NCBI GenBank assembly: GCA_021827985.1
Contig: JAKATL010000001.1
Location: 120,376-184,375, forward strand
Length of the DNA stretch: 64,000 nt
Origin: a bacterium
GTDB lineage: Bacteria > Chloroflexota > Dormibacteria > Aeolococcales > Bog-877
Direction of reading: 5' to 3'
Position numbers and translations under genes: made by a program. Below the pieces are notes generated by a model. That model saw nothing but the letters and a program-made list of their open reading frames with translations, was not told the origin of the DNA and did not search any database. Positions 11,009 to 20,161 of the stretch are shown piece after piece (the stretch's first letter is position 1; every line of letters begins with the position of its first letter).

Positions 11009-11584
11009 TCAGACCGGCACTCCCCAGAGGGCGTACCAGCGCTCCAGGTCGGGCTCCACCGGTAGATCCTCCTTGGCCACCGCCGCCAACCGCATCTCGG
11101 TGGCGTTGTCCCGGCGCCGGTCCCCCGTGGGAACGAAGGGGTAGAAGGTGGCCTCCTTGTACCCGTAGATCCAGTAGACCGGCCCCGAGGCCGAGGTAAA
11201 GGGGAAGACCGCCGCCAGAAGGCAATCTCCCAGGCCCTCGTCCAATAGCCCGGTGGCGACCGCGTGCAAAGCGGCCAGCGTGGTGTCGAACTGCTTGCCC
11301 TCCACCAGAAGCCACTCGAACCCAAGGTCGTCCTTGACCTCGCTCACCGTGAGGGCGTCCTCCGGCGCCGCCTTGTCCTGCAGCCCGAGCATGGCTACCG
11401 TGTCCGCGGTCAGCTGCTGGAATCGTCCGCTGGGCAGGGAGCGGAACACCACCCCCACCCGTCCTGTGGGCTGGAGCCCGGCCGCGGTCTCCAGGGTGAG
11501 CATGGCGGTGCTCATGGCGAAGATCTTGTCCTCGTTGGACTTGGGGAGCTTGGTCCGGCCGAGGATGGAGTCGAGGAAGCCCAC
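11009..11584 (-). CDS. pspAB: PspA-associated protein PspAB
   Basis: 191 residues starting MGFLDSILGRTKLPKSNEDK, matching the PspAB family that co-occurs with PspA and HtpX. It is a soluble alpha/beta protein without signal peptide or membrane segment. It lies immediately downstream of htpX on the same strand (9 bases) and converges on pspA, so all three lie within 3 kb. The role is inferred from the family: a partner in PspA-based envelope stress response. The biochemical activity is unknown. Confidence 0.85.
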   Translation of the reverse strand: MGFLDSILGRTKLPKSNEDKIFAMSTAMLTLETAAGLQPTGRVGVVFRSLPSGRFQQLTADTVAMLGLQDKAAPEDALTVSEVKDDLGFEWLLVEGKQFDTTLAALHAVATGLLDEGLGDCLLAAVFPFTSASGPVYWIYGYKEATFYPFVPTGDRRRDNATEMRLAAVAKEDLPVEPDLERWYALWGVPV

Positions 11585-11593
11585 ACCCCAACT

Positions 11594-12517
11594 CTAACTG
11601 GAAATCTTCGCCTCCAGCTCGCGAAGCTTGGCCAGCCGATGCTCCAGGGAGGGGTGGGTGGAGAACACCTCCGCCAGGCTCCCCTTGCCGGCAGTGATCG
11701 CGGGGAAGATCATGAAGGCGTTGGCCGATTGCACCTGGCGGAGGTCCCGGCTGGGGATCCTGGTCATGGCGCCGCTGATCTTCTGCAGCGCCGAGGCAAG
11801 TTGAGATGGCTCCTGGGTGATGATCGCCGATCCTCGGTCGGCGGCGTACTCCCGGTAGCGGGAGAGGGCCCTGATCAGGACGAAGCTGATGGCCCAGACG
11901 ACCGCCGCGACCAGGATGATGACGATCATCCCCTCACCCTCATCCGAGCCCCGTCCGCGCCCGTAGCCGCCACCGTAGCCAAAGCCACCAAACATGCCAA
12001 ACCACATCCCCGACTGCACAATGAGGGAGGCAACAGTGGCAAAGAACCCGGCCATGGCCATGACCTTCACATCACGGTGGATCACGTGGCTGAACTCGTG
12101 CGCCAGCACCGCCTCCAACTCCTTGGGCTCCAGCTGGTCAAGGATGCCCGTCGTCACGGCCACTACGGCGTTCTTGGGGTTGCGGCCCGTGGCCAGGGCG
12201 TTGGGGACCCGGGATGGGATCACCGCCACCTTGGGCATGGGCATCCCGGTGAGCTGGGCCAGCCGACCGACGATGTCGTGGAGCTGGGGGTACTGCTGAG
12301 GCGTGACGATCTGAGCATGGAGCGCGGAGAGCACCATGCGGTCCGAGAAGTAGTACTGGGCCACCAGCAACACGGCCACCACCACCACGATGGTGACGAT
12401 TCCGGTGTGGAGCAGCAGCAGCACCCCGACGAAGGCGAGGTAGACCACCGCCAGCAGGAACAGCGTGAGGAACATCCGGGCCGTGAGCCCGACGTCGGTG
12501 CCCAATTTGCGTTGCAT
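11594..12517 (-). CDS. htpX: HtpX-like membrane zinc metalloprotease
   Basis: 307 residues from the ATG at 12517. Two N-terminal transmembrane helices (about 14-35 and 38-58) precede the M48 domain with zinc motif HEFSHVIHRD (HExxH) and the downstream glutamate in SRYREYAADRGSA. A pair of hydrophobic segments lies around 178-230, separated by a glycine/arginine loop. HtpX degrades misfolded membrane proteins. Upstream frames extend to 12850, but the short form starts at the natural MQRKLG and leaves room for a divergent promoter region shared with the second PspA gene. Confidence 0.92.
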   Translation of the reverse strand: MQRKLGTDVGLTARMFLTLFLLAVVYLAFVGVLLLLHTGIVTIVVVVAVLLVAQYYFSDRMVLSALHAQIVTPQQYPQLHDIVGRLAQLTGMPMPKVAVIPSRVPNALATGRNPKNAVVAVTTGILDQLEPKELEAVLAHEFSHVIHRDVKVMAMAGFFATVASLIVQSGMWFGMFGGFGYGGGYGRGRGSDEGEGMIVIILVAAVVWAISFVLIRALSRYREYAADRGSAIITQEPSQLASALQKISGAMTRIPSRDLRQVQSANAFMIFPAITAGKGSLAEVFSTHPSLEHRLAKLRELEAKISS

Positions 12518-12610
12518 GCAACCTCTATATACCCGTTTCCTGGGAACTGATGCAGAGGGGCATCTTGGGGACCGCCCCGCCGACCGCGCTAGGATGGGCC
12601 GGAGCAGGTC

Positions 12611-13462
12611 GTGGAGGTGGTTCAGCCCTTGTTTGTCGATGCCCTGGTCGGCGGCTTCATCCTCGCCCTCATGGGTCTGGGGCTGCGCACCAGTGCGGGC
12701 CGTCGCCTCACTCGTCTCTTGTCCCAGCGCTCCCGCGTCCTCCGGGGTCGGACCGCGGATCCCCTCGAGGCCCTGGACGTCGCCTACCGCCGCCAGGCCG
12801 AGGTCCTTCAGCAAGCGAGGCGAGGGATCGCCGAGGTGGTGACATCCCACAAGCGGCTAGAGCTCCAGGCCAAGGGGTTTCGTGAGAGCCAGGTTCGGCT
12901 CCGCGATCAGGCCCGCCAGGCTCTCCTCTCCGGGCGCGAGGACCTGGCCAGAATCGCCCTGACCCGGGCCCATGCCACCTCCGCCCAGTTGGCCTCCCTG
13001 GAGCTGCAGGTGGCTGAGCTGCGAGATCAGGAGGCCCGGCTGGAGCTGGCCATGGAGCGCCTGAAGACAAGAGTGGAGGGATTCCGCAGTCAGAAGGATG
13101 TGTTCCGGGCGCAGTACTCAGCGGCCCAGGCTTCGGCGCGCATCGGCGAGTCGGTCGGCGGGATCTCGCGGGAGATGGTGGACGTGGGCCAGATGCTGGA
13201 CGCTGCTCGGGAGCGCACGCGGCAGATGCAGGCTCGGGCGGCAGCCATGAGCACGCCCGGGGCCACCCTCCGCCCCGCTACCATTGGCCGAGGCGGAGAC
13301 GAGACCGGCCTTCAGCCGGGAGCCACGGACGGAAGCGCGGTCGGCGGAGAGCAGCCCATGACGCTGCGGCCCGAGCTCCCGCACCATCCTGACGGGGTAG
13401 CTCTGCTAAATTCCAGTTCCGCATCCACGTCAGAGCCGTCTTCACTGCCAGAGGGAGGTTGA
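12611..13462 (+). CDS. PspA/IM30 paralogue with N-terminal membrane helix
   Basis: 283 residues from a GTG. The PspA coiled coil (DPLEALDVAYRRQAEVLQQA through RTRQMQARAAAMS) aligns well with the first PspA at 9912, including shared QYSAA and GREDLARIALTRA motifs. This copy starts with a hydrophobic segment (about residues 4-25, DALVGGFILALMGLGL), unlike peripheral PspA. The C-terminal 60 residues are low complexity. It overlaps the next small membrane gene by four bases. It could be a membrane-tethered nucleator for PspA polymers (inference). Confidence 0.85.
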   Translation: MEVVQPLFVDALVGGFILALMGLGLRTSAGRRLTRLLSQRSRVLRGRTADPLEALDVAYRRQAEVLQQARRGIAEVVTSHKRLELQAKGFRESQVRLRDQARQALLSGREDLARIALTRAHATSAQLASLELQVAELRDQEARLELAMERLKTRVEGFRSQKDVFRAQYSAAQASARIGESVGGISREMVDVGQMLDAARERTRQMQARAAAMSTPGATLRPATIGRGGDETGLQPGATDGSAVGGEQPMTLRPELPHHPDGVALLNSSSASTSEPSSLPEGG

Positions 13463-13722
13463 ACCAAGTGCTCCACGTCATCGCTTTCATCGTCATCGGG
13501 GTGGTCATCGGGGCCCTCTACATCCGCCAGTCGCGCGGAGCGGCCGCGACCATCCGGGTCATCGCAGGGCTGGCCGGGAGCCTCATCGGTGGCTTCGTCA
13601 CCCTGGCGGTCCTAGGTGAGGGCCACACCTCCGGGAAGTACGGGAGCATCCTGGTGGCGATCGTGCTGGCCGTGATCCTCTCCGCCCTGGCCACGGCAGG
13701 CACCCGGCCCCGGACGGCCTGA
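13459..13722 (+). CDS. Small integral membrane protein, transglycosylase-associated (GlsB/YeaQ-like)
   Basis: 87 residues with three predicted membrane segments (about 4-20, 33-53, 62-80) and the Gly-rich LAGSLIGGFVTL motif typical of the GlsB/YeaQ/YmgE family. The start is a TTG overlapping the stop of the PspA paralogue (GGTTGA); a GTG four codons in is an alternative. The overlap implies translational coupling with pspA2 and a role in the same membrane-stress locus. Biochemical function of the family is not settled. Confidence 0.7.
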   Translation: MNQVLHVIAFIVIGVVIGALYIRQSRGAAATIRVIAGLAGSLIGGFVTLAVLGEGHTSGKYGSILVAIVLAVILSALATAGTRPRTA

Positions 13723-13734
13723 TCTCGGCTGCCC

Positions 13735-14694
13735 CTAGGTACCTCCGCCGAAGAACTTTTCCGCTCGACGACGGTCCTCGGCCATCTTGGCCACCAGCTC
13801 CGCGTCGGAGCGGAACGTCTCCTGGCCCCGGATTCGCTCTAGGACCTCAGCGATCAGCTCCTGGCCGTAGAGGTCCGGGGTGGGGCCGAGCCCGTGGACC
13901 TCAAACCGCCGGTCGCGCCCGGAGAAGTGGGGGCGTGTGCCGACGCTTCCCACCGCTGGCCTCGGCTCTCCGCCCGAGGCCGGCCTCCAAGTCATGACGT
14001 AAACCCCATCGGGAGGGAGGAGCTGGGCCGGCAGGGTCCTGAGGTTGGCGGTGGGGAAGCCCAAGAGACGGCCCAACCCCTCTCCCCTCACCACCTCCCC
14101 CATCACCTGGAAGGGGTGGCCCGCCAGGTGCGGATACTCCGAGACCCGGCCCTCCTGGAGCAGGCGGCGAAGTTCCGAGCTGCTCACAGCCACGGTCCCG
14201 ACGACCACCTGGTCGACAACCTCCAGCCCGAGCCGGTGTTCTCTGGCGTAGGCGCGCACGAAGTCCACCCCCCCGCTGCCATCACGACCCAGGGAAAGCC
14301 GAGGACCGGCCGCCAGGCCGACGACCGCCAGCTGGTGGCGGAGGCGGGAGAGGAACTCCCCCGGGTCTTGCGCACGTAGCCGGTCGTTGAAGGGGATGAC
14401 CAGCACCTTGTCCACATCAGCCTCCGCCAGCAGGCGGCGGCGAAACCTGAGCGGCGTGAGAAGGCCGGGCACTGACTGCGGACGCAGGAGGTGCGCCGGG
14501 TGAGGTTCGAAGGTCACTGCCACGACCATCCCCTGTGGACCCGCCATTTGGCGCGCTGCCCGCAGGAGCCGCTGGTGGCCCAGATGCACCCCGTCGAAAT
14601 TGCCCACCGCCACCACTGCCGGCGGGCCATCCTTGGGCGGGCCGTTGAGAGGGATCCCAAAGACTGCCGGGACCCCGACCCCCAAATCAGCCAC
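13735..14694 (-). CDS. ribF: Bifunctional riboflavin kinase / FAD synthetase
   Basis: 319 residues. The N-terminal adenylyltransferase domain has VAVGNFDGVHLGHQRLL near residue 30. The C-terminal flavokinase domain has GEVVRGEGLGRLLGFPTANL near 205 with the PTAN motif. It makes FMN then FAD from riboflavin and ATP, which matters here because the sulfur cluster encodes several flavoproteins. It overlaps truB upstream by eight bases, the standard truB-ribF order. Stop near 13735, converging on the membrane-protein gene. Confidence 0.95.
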   Translation of the reverse strand: MADLGVGVPAVFGIPLNGPPKDGPPAVVAVGNFDGVHLGHQRLLRAARQMAGPQGMVVAVTFEPHPAHLLRPQSVPGLLTPLRFRRRLLAEADVDKVLVIPFNDRLRAQDPGEFLSRLRHQLAVVGLAAGPRLSLGRDGSGGVDFVRAYAREHRLGLEVVDQVVVGTVAVSSSELRRLLQEGRVSEYPHLAGHPFQVMGEVVRGEGLGRLLGFPTANLRTLPAQLLPPDGVYVMTWRPASGGEPRPAVGSVGTRPHFSGRDRRFEVHGLGPTPDLYGQELIAEVLERIRGQETFRSDAELVAKMAEDRRRAEKFFGGGT

Positions 14695-15643
14695 CGATGG
14701 GGGCGATCACCTTGAGGGGCTGGAATCGCAGGCCGGCCAGGGTGCCGACCGCCAGGAGCCTACCGTCCGGGCCGTGGGCTCTCACCTCCCCCCCTGTCTG
14801 CTCTCCCAGGGGACCGCGCTGAAGCCAGGCCCCCTGGCCGCGCTGGACGGCGGCGGCGGCTCCGGGCAGGAGGTCGACCCGGGGCATCCCCTGAACAGCG
14901 GCCTCCGGAGGCAGGAGCAGCGACCGCGGGTCATCCGTCTCCAGCAGTTGCGAGACCGACACCGCCTGCTCCAGATGAAAGGGCCCGTAGGCGGTGCGTT
15001 CCAACCACCCCAGCACCCCTCCCACGGACAACCGCTCTCCCAGGTCGGTCGCCAACACCCGGAGGTAGGTGCCCTTGCCACAAACAACCTCGACCTCCGC
15101 CTCGGCCACCTCCCCCGGCGTGAACGAGAGGACCCGGATGCTGTGGATCTCGGCTACCCTCGGCTTGCGCTCCACGGTCACCCCCTGCCGGGCCAGCTCG
15201 TACAGGTGGCGTCCCTGATGACGCACGGCGGAATGCATCGGTGGGACCTGCTCGATCCTCCCCACGAACTCCTCCAGCGCCTTCTCCACCACGGTTCGGT
15301 CCAGAGCTGCGGCGGAGGAGCCGGGCCGCACCTCGCCCTCGAGATCGCCGGTGTCGGATGTCTCCCCCAGCCGTAGGCGTGCTCTGTAGGTCTTGGGTTC
15401 GCGCAGGATGTACTCCACCAGTCGGGTGGCCCGCCCGACACAGAGCGGGAGCACCCCGGTGGCCGCCGGGTCTAGGGTCCCAGCGTGCCCAATGTGCCGT
15501 TCCCCGAGCGCCCGGCGGGCGTCCCTGATTGCGGCGAAGGAGGTGATCCCGGCGGGCTTGGCCAGGTTGAGAACCCCAGTCACCCCCGGTGGCCGGCCGG
15601 TCCGGCGAAGCGGGTTGGGGACCACGTCTACCGGAGCCGTCAT
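14687..15643 (-). CDS. truB: tRNA pseudouridine-55 synthase
   Basis: 318 residues. The catalytic aspartate D58 sits in HIGHAGTLDPAATGVLPLC, preceded by the usual LNLAKPAGITSF. KTYRARLRLGETSDTGDLEG and VVCGKGTYLRVLATDLG are further TruB motifs, with a short PUA-like C-terminus. It modifies U55 in the T-loop of tRNAs. It overlaps nrnA by four bases and ribF by eight, in the canonical nusA-infB-rbfA-nrnA-truB-ribF string. Confidence 0.96.
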   Translation of the reverse strand: MTAPVDVVPNPLRRTGRPPGVTGVLNLAKPAGITSFAAIRDARRALGERHIGHAGTLDPAATGVLPLCVGRATRLVEYILREPKTYRARLRLGETSDTGDLEGEVRPGSSAAALDRTVVEKALEEFVGRIEQVPPMHSAVRHQGRHLYELARQGVTVERKPRVAEIHSIRVLSFTPGEVAEAEVEVVCGKGTYLRVLATDLGERLSVGGVLGWLERTAYGPFHLEQAVSVSQLLETDDPRSLLLPPEAAVQGMPRVDLLPGAAAAVQRGQGAWLQRGPLGEQTGGEVRAHGPDGRLLAVGTLAGLRFQPLKVIAPIGG

Positions 15644-16614
15644 CCCTCGCCCTCCTCCAGCACCGCAGCCCGTGCGCGCCGCAGCACCGCCTCCTCGGCC
15701 TCCAACAGGCCGGAGCGGAGCTCGGCGCCTGCTGCCCGGAAGTGGCCCCCACCACCGAGGTCGGCCACCAGCTCGTGCGCCGCCAGCCTGCCCCGCGTCC
15801 TCAGGCTAACCTTGGTCAGCCGCTCCCCCGCCTCCTTGAACAGGACTGCGCACAGCATGGTGTCCAACGTCTGCAGGAGGTCTATGATCCCCTCGGTCTC
15901 CTCCAGCTCCGCTCCGGCCTCGTGGAGCATCCGCTGGGTCACGGCTGTCCAGATCAGCCGGCCACCCAGCTCGTAGTGGGCGGCGCTGGCGGCCAACGCC
16001 TGGAGGCGCAGCGTGGTGGCGGGCCTCCACTTGTACGAGCGCAGCGCCACGAATGCCGGGTCTGCGCCCAAGTCCACCAACCCGGCCGCAGCATGCAGGA
16101 CCGGGCCTGAGGTGTTGTCGTGCCGGAACCCACCGGTGTCCGTGAAGATGGCGGCATACAGGTTGGTCGCCATGTCCGGCGTGATCTCCGCCCCCCACTG
16201 CCGCAGAAGGGACAGCACCACCATCCCGGTGGCGGCGGCCTGACGGTCGACCACCCCGAGATCACCGAAGCCGTCGTTGCTGATGTGGTGGTCGAAGAGG
16301 ATGGTGAGAGGAGCTTCGGCGATGCGCTGACCCAGGTCTCCGAAGCGCGACGGACTGCCGGCGTCGAAGGCGATCACCGTGGAGCCCGGGGACATGTCCT
16401 CCCGATTCACACGCGGGAACCCAGGCAGGTAGGCGAGCCCCTGAGGAACCGGCTTGGGGGCCAGGACGGCTACCCGCTTTCCCCGCTGATCCAGATACTC
16501 AGCGAAGGCAAGGGCTGATCCCAAGGAGTCAGCGTCTGCATCCTGGTGGGCGACCAGCGCGAAGTCGCTCTTCTCGTCCAGAGCGGCGGTGATCGCCGCC
16601 AGGCTCTCAATCAT
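15640..16614 (-). CDS. nrnA: DHH-family oligoribonuclease / pAp phosphatase
   Basis: About 324 residues. DHH motifs: HQDADADSLGSALA near the N-terminus, FDAGS, and LFDHHISNDGFGDL near residue 110. DHHA1 motif GGGHFRAAGAEL is near the C-terminus. NrnA-type enzymes degrade nano-RNA and 3'-phosphoadenosine 5'-phosphate. The start is set at the ATG at 16614, overlapping the rbfA stop; an ATG at 16641 would extend it by nine residues. Standard neighbour between rbfA and truB. Confidence 0.9.
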   Translation of the reverse strand: MIESLAAITAALDEKSDFALVAHQDADADSLGSALAFAEYLDQRGKRVAVLAPKPVPQGLAYLPGFPRVNREDMSPGSTVIAFDAGSPSRFGDLGQRIAEAPLTILFDHHISNDGFGDLGVVDRQAAATGMVVLSLLRQWGAEITPDMATNLYAAIFTDTGGFRHDNTSGPVLHAAAGLVDLGADPAFVALRSYKWRPATTLRLQALAASAAHYELGGRLIWTAVTQRMLHEAGAELEETEGIIDLLQTLDTMLCAVLFKEAGERLTKVSLRTRGRLAAHELVADLGGGGHFRAAGAELRSGLLEAEEAVLRRARAAVLEEGEG

Positions 16615-16987
16615 CGGTGCCAGCTCGGGACTCAGGGGCAAGGGAGGTGAGCAGCTGGTTCACCCGGGTGCCACGGACGATCGAGTCGTCCAGCCGAAAG
16701 TCGAGCCGGGGGACCCGCCTGAGGTTCTCCAGCCGGTCACCAAGAAGGTGCCGGAGGTACCCGGTCATCCCCTTGAGGGCGGTCAGGTTGCGCCGCCGCT
16801 CGGCGTCGTCTCCCAGGGAGCTCACCCGTACCAACGCCACTGACAGGTCGGGGGCGCAGTCCACCTCAAGCACTGACACCAAGTTCAGCCGGGGATCCTC
16901 CACGTCTTGGGCAAGCGCCAATGCCAGCTCCTGGCGCAGCTGAGCGTTGAGCCGCTCTCGCCGGTGGCCCGGGGAGGCAGGGCTCAT
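16607..16987 (-). CDS. rbfA: 30S ribosome-binding factor A
   Basis: 126 residues with the RbfA KH-like pattern: ERLNAQLRQELALALAQDVEDPRL, then NLVSVLEVDCAPDLSVALVRVS, and a final LRRVPRLDFRLDDSIVRG. It binds 16S rRNA late in 30S maturation. It lies directly downstream of infB (about 20 bases) and overlaps nrnA. Confidence 0.95.
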   Translation of the reverse strand: MSPASPGHRRERLNAQLRQELALALAQDVEDPRLNLVSVLEVDCAPDLSVALVRVSSLGDDAERRRNLTALKGMTGYLRHLLGDRLENLRRVPRLDFRLDDSIVRGTRVNQLLTSLAPESRAGTDD

Positions 16988-17008
16988 GTGCCGACCCCGC
17001 CACCGCCA

Positions 17009-18793
17009 TCAGCGATTGCGCTGCTGCACCACATAGGACTCCAGAACATCACCCTCAGCGAAGTCCTGGTAGGCGCCCAGGTCGATGCCGCACTCATACC
17101 CGGCGGCCACCTCACGCACGTCGTCCTTGAAGCGCCGCAGGGATTCGATCCGGGCCCGCTGCACCTCCTTGCCATCCCGCTTGACCACCACAGTGGAGCC
17201 CCTGGTGAGCTTGCCCTCAGTCACCTGAGAACCGGCGATCATGCCGCTCCGGGGCACCCGGATACGCATCTTGACCTCGGCTCGGCCCTCGAACACCTCC
17301 TCGAAGGTGGGCTCGTGCATACCCTGGATGGCCCTCTCGATGTCATCGGTGATCTGGTAGACCACGTCGTAGGTGCGGACGTCGATGCCCTGCCGTTCAG
17401 CGGCGGCCCGGGCGCCCACATCAGGACGGACATTGAAGCCGACCACTATGGCGTTGGCGGCCGCAGCCAGATCGACGTCGGCCTCGCTTATCGGGCCAAC
17501 CCCCTCGTACACCAGCCGGAGTCGGACCGTCGGGTCAGAGAACTTCACCAGAGTGGAGCGGAGCGCCTCCAGGGCACCGTGGGTGTCCGCCTTCACGACC
17601 AGGTCCAGGTCGCGAAGCTGTTCCTCGCCCTGGCGGCTCAGCTCCGCCAGGCTCACCCGGCGGGCGTCCACTCGCCCTTGGCGGACGGCCGCCCTGGCAG
17701 CCTCGGCCCGGGCCTTCGCCTCCTTTTCGCTGGCCACCACCAGCAGCCGGTCCCCCGCTACAGCCACCTCGGGCAGGCCCGCCACCTGAGCGGGCAGCCC
17801 TGGAGAGCAGCCCTCGATGCGCCGTCCGGTGTCGTCTATGAGGTCCCGGACCCGGCCGGCGACCGCCCCCACCACGAAGTGATCCTGGCGTCGCAGTGTG
17901 CCCTCCTGCACCAGGACCGAGGCCACGGGCCCCCGCCCCCGGTCCATCTGCGAGTCGATCACCACCGCCTCCGCAGGGGCATTCGGATCGGCCATGGGAG
18001 GATTGAGGTCGGTCACTAGAAGGATCATCTCCAGGAGGTGGTCCAGCCCCTCGCCGGTCTTGGCTGAGACCGGGACACTGACCACGTCCCCACCGAAGTC
18101 CTCCACCACCACCCCGTGCTCGGTGAGCTGCTGCTTTACCCGGTCGGGGTGGGCGTCCTCCAGGTCGATCTTGTTGATGGCCACGAGGATGGGGACCCCC
18201 GAGTTCCGCACGTGCTGGATGGCCTCCTCGGTCTGGGGCATCACCCCGTCGTTGGCAGCCACCACCAGCACCGCCAGATCGGTGATGTTCGCGCCTCTTG
18301 CTCGCATGGCTGTGAAGGCAGCGTGGCCCGGGGTGTCGATGAAGGTGATCAGCCTCCCCTCCCGCCGCACCACCGAGGCGCCGATCCGTTGAGTGATGCC
18401 ACCGGCCTCCCGCGCTGCCACGTTGGACTCGCGGATGGCGTCCAGCAGGCTGGTCTTGCCGTGGTCCACATGCCCCAGAACGGTCACCACGGGGGGCCGG
18501 GGCAGGAGCCCCTTGCGGCTCTCGTCCCTCTGGACCCGCCCGGAGGCCGGCGCCTCCCGAGCGGCGGCTTCGGCCAACTCTATCTCCAGGGATTCTGCCA
18601 CCAGCCGAGCCGTGCCCAGATCGAGGGACTGGTTGATGGTGGCCAGGATCCCCCGCTGCAGCAGGGCCTTCGACACCTCAGCGGAGGAAACCCCAAGAGC
18701 CTCGGCCAGTGACTTGACCGTGAGATTGTCCGGGAGTTCCACCCTCTTCAGCTTCGCGATAGCACTTCCTCCTGCCCCTGGACGGGGCCCCAT
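17009..18793 (-). CDS. infB: Translation initiation factor IF-2 (short form)
   Basis: Up to 594 residues, much shorter than enterobacterial IF-2, because the long N-terminal extension is absent: after a small IF2N domain (LTVKSLAEALGVSSAEVSKAL) the GTPase begins. G1 is GHVDHGKTSLLD near 108, G3 DTPGHAAF, G4 NKID; IF2 C domains follow. The annotated start overlaps ylxR by 46 bases. A GTG near 18741, giving MELPDNLTVKSL, is a plausible alternative start just after the ylxR stop. IF-2 places initiator tRNA on the 30S subunit. Confidence 0.95.
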   Translation of the reverse strand: MGPRPGAGGSAIAKLKRVELPDNLTVKSLAEALGVSSAEVSKALLQRGILATINQSLDLGTARLVAESLEIELAEAAAREAPASGRVQRDESRKGLLPRPPVVTVLGHVDHGKTSLLDAIRESNVAAREAGGITQRIGASVVRREGRLITFIDTPGHAAFTAMRARGANITDLAVLVVAANDGVMPQTEEAIQHVRNSGVPILVAINKIDLEDAHPDRVKQQLTEHGVVVEDFGGDVVSVPVSAKTGEGLDHLLEMILLVTDLNPPMADPNAPAEAVVIDSQMDRGRGPVASVLVQEGTLRRQDHFVVGAVAGRVRDLIDDTGRRIEGCSPGLPAQVAGLPEVAVAGDRLLVVASEKEAKARAEAARAAVRQGRVDARRVSLAELSRQGEEQLRDLDLVVKADTHGALEALRSTLVKFSDPTVRLRLVYEGVGPISEADVDLAAAANAIVVGFNVRPDVGARAAAERQGIDVRTYDVVYQITDDIERAIQGMHEPTFEEVFEGRAEVKMRIRVPRSGMIAGSQVTEGKLTRGSTVVVKRDGKEVQRARIESLRRFKDDVREVAAGYECGIDLGAYQDFAEGDVLESYVVQQRNR

Positions 18794-19098
18794 CCAGTCT
18801 CCGGGGTTGAATTGGAGATCATACCGGCCACCAGGCCAGCCACACGGTCCGGAACTGGCACTCCGGCCGCAAGGCGCAGCGCCCTTTGCAACGCCCGCCT
18901 ACGTTTGGCCGCCTCCCAGCACTCCATCTTGGCACAGATGTATGCCCCCCGTCCGGCGGCCCGCCCGCTGCTGTCCACGTCCAGCGTCTCGCCGGACCGG
19001 CACAGCCGGATCAGCACCCACTTCGAGTGCCGCTCCCGACAGCCCACGCAGGTCCGAAGCGGCGGATGCCCGGGCGACTCCCGCGATGACGCGGTCAC
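18748..19098 (-). CDS. ylxR: YlxR family RNA-binding protein
   Basis: 116 residues. RTCVGCRERHSKWVLIRL and GRAAGRGAYICAKMECWEAA are the family's cysteine and basic signatures. YlxR lies between nusA and infB in many bacteria and is described as a nucleoid-associated or RNA-binding regulator and an RNase P partner. It overlaps the annotated infB start and follows nusA by about 85 bases. An in-frame internal start is possible, since the first 12 or so residues are not conserved-looking. Confidence 0.92.
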   Translation of the reverse strand: MTASSRESPGHPPLRTCVGCRERHSKWVLIRLCRSGETLDVDSSGRAAGRGAYICAKMECWEAAKRRRALQRALRLAAGVPVPDRVAGLVAGMISNSTPETGWGPVQGQEEVLSRS

Positions 19099-19183
19099 CG
19101 GCGCCGGGCAGACGGGGCTCAGACCCGCCCCCAGACGGCACGGTGGATGGAGGGCACGATCACTGCTGGCTCCGCTCCCTGGA

Positions 19184-20161
19184 TCATGGCGCCGTCTCCG
19201 GCACCCGGATGTCGATTCGCCATCCCGTTAGCCGGGCCGCCAGACGAGCGTTCCGGCCCTCCTTGCCGATCGCCAGGGAGAGCAGTTCCGGAGCCACCTC
19301 GACCACTGCCCGGTGCCCCTCCTCGTCCAGCCGGACGCCGACCACCGGTGCCGGGGCCAGGGCGCGAGCCACGAAGGTGGCGGCATCGTCTGCCCACTCG
19401 ACGATGTCGACCTCCTCACCCGCCAGCTCCCCCACCACGGCTCGGATCCGGGTGCTCTTCGGCCCGATGCAGGCACCCTTGGGATCGAGGCCTGGCCGCA
19501 CTGATTCCACGGCGACCTTGGACCGCACGCCGGGCTCTCGGGTGGCCGCCCTTATTACGACCTCGCCGGACGCGATCTCCGGAACCTCTATCTCCAGGAG
19601 GCGTCGCAGGAGGAGAGGAGAGGTGCGCGAGGCCCGAACCTCGATCATCTCCGGTCCCCCGCGGCGGGACTCGAGCAGGACAACCTTGAGGTGGCGCCCG
19701 AGCGCCAGGCGCTCACCCGGGATCTGCTCACCGGGGCCGAGCACCGCCTGCAGATGGCCGGCCCGCAGAAACCAGGTGCCGCCGGCCTGGCGCTCCACCA
19801 CTCCGTCCATCAGCTGCCCGCGATGCTCAACCGCCTCTGCGGCCAGACGGTCACGCCTTGTCTCATCCAGCTGCCGAGCGAGCCGGACCCGAGCAAGCCG
19901 CGCCGCCCGCGCCACCACCTGGGGCGTCAAGGAGATGGGCTCCGCCTCCCCCTCACCGACGGACACGACCTCCACCTCACCCCCGGCGGCCAACCTCACC
20001 GCCACCTGGCCGGCGACAGGGTTGCCCGCTTCCGCCAGCGCCTCGGAGAGGGCGAGGGACACCTCCTCCATGAGCCGCGCGGGGTCCACGCCCAGTTCCT
20101 CCCAGACCGCCGCGAGCGCCGAGTCCAGCCCCCCCGAAGAGCCGCCCCCCTGGGCCGTCAA
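19184..20161 (-). CDS. nusA: Transcription termination/antitermination factor NusA
   Basis: 325 residues: N-terminal polymerase-binding domain, S1 domain (GVVERQAGGTWFLRAG and on), KH1 (GLDPKGACIGPKSTRIRAVV, near 225) and KH2 ending in LSLAIGKEGRNARLAARLTG. The C-terminal acidic repeats of proteobacterial NusA are absent, as is usual in Gram-positive-type NusA. It overlaps rimP by four bases, the conserved rimP-nusA order. Confidence 0.95.
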   Translation of the reverse strand: MTAQGGGSSGGLDSALAAVWEELGVDPARLMEEVSLALSEALAEAGNPVAGQVAVRLAAGGEVEVVSVGEGEAEPISLTPQVVARAARLARVRLARQLDETRRDRLAAEAVEHRGQLMDGVVERQAGGTWFLRAGHLQAVLGPGEQIPGERLALGRHLKVVLLESRRGGPEMIEVRASRTSPLLLRRLLEIEVPEIASGEVVIRAATREPGVRSKVAVESVRPGLDPKGACIGPKSTRIRAVVGELAGEEVDIVEWADDAATFVARALAPAPVVGVRLDEEGHRAVVEVAPELLSLAIGKEGRNARLAARLTGWRIDIRVPETAP

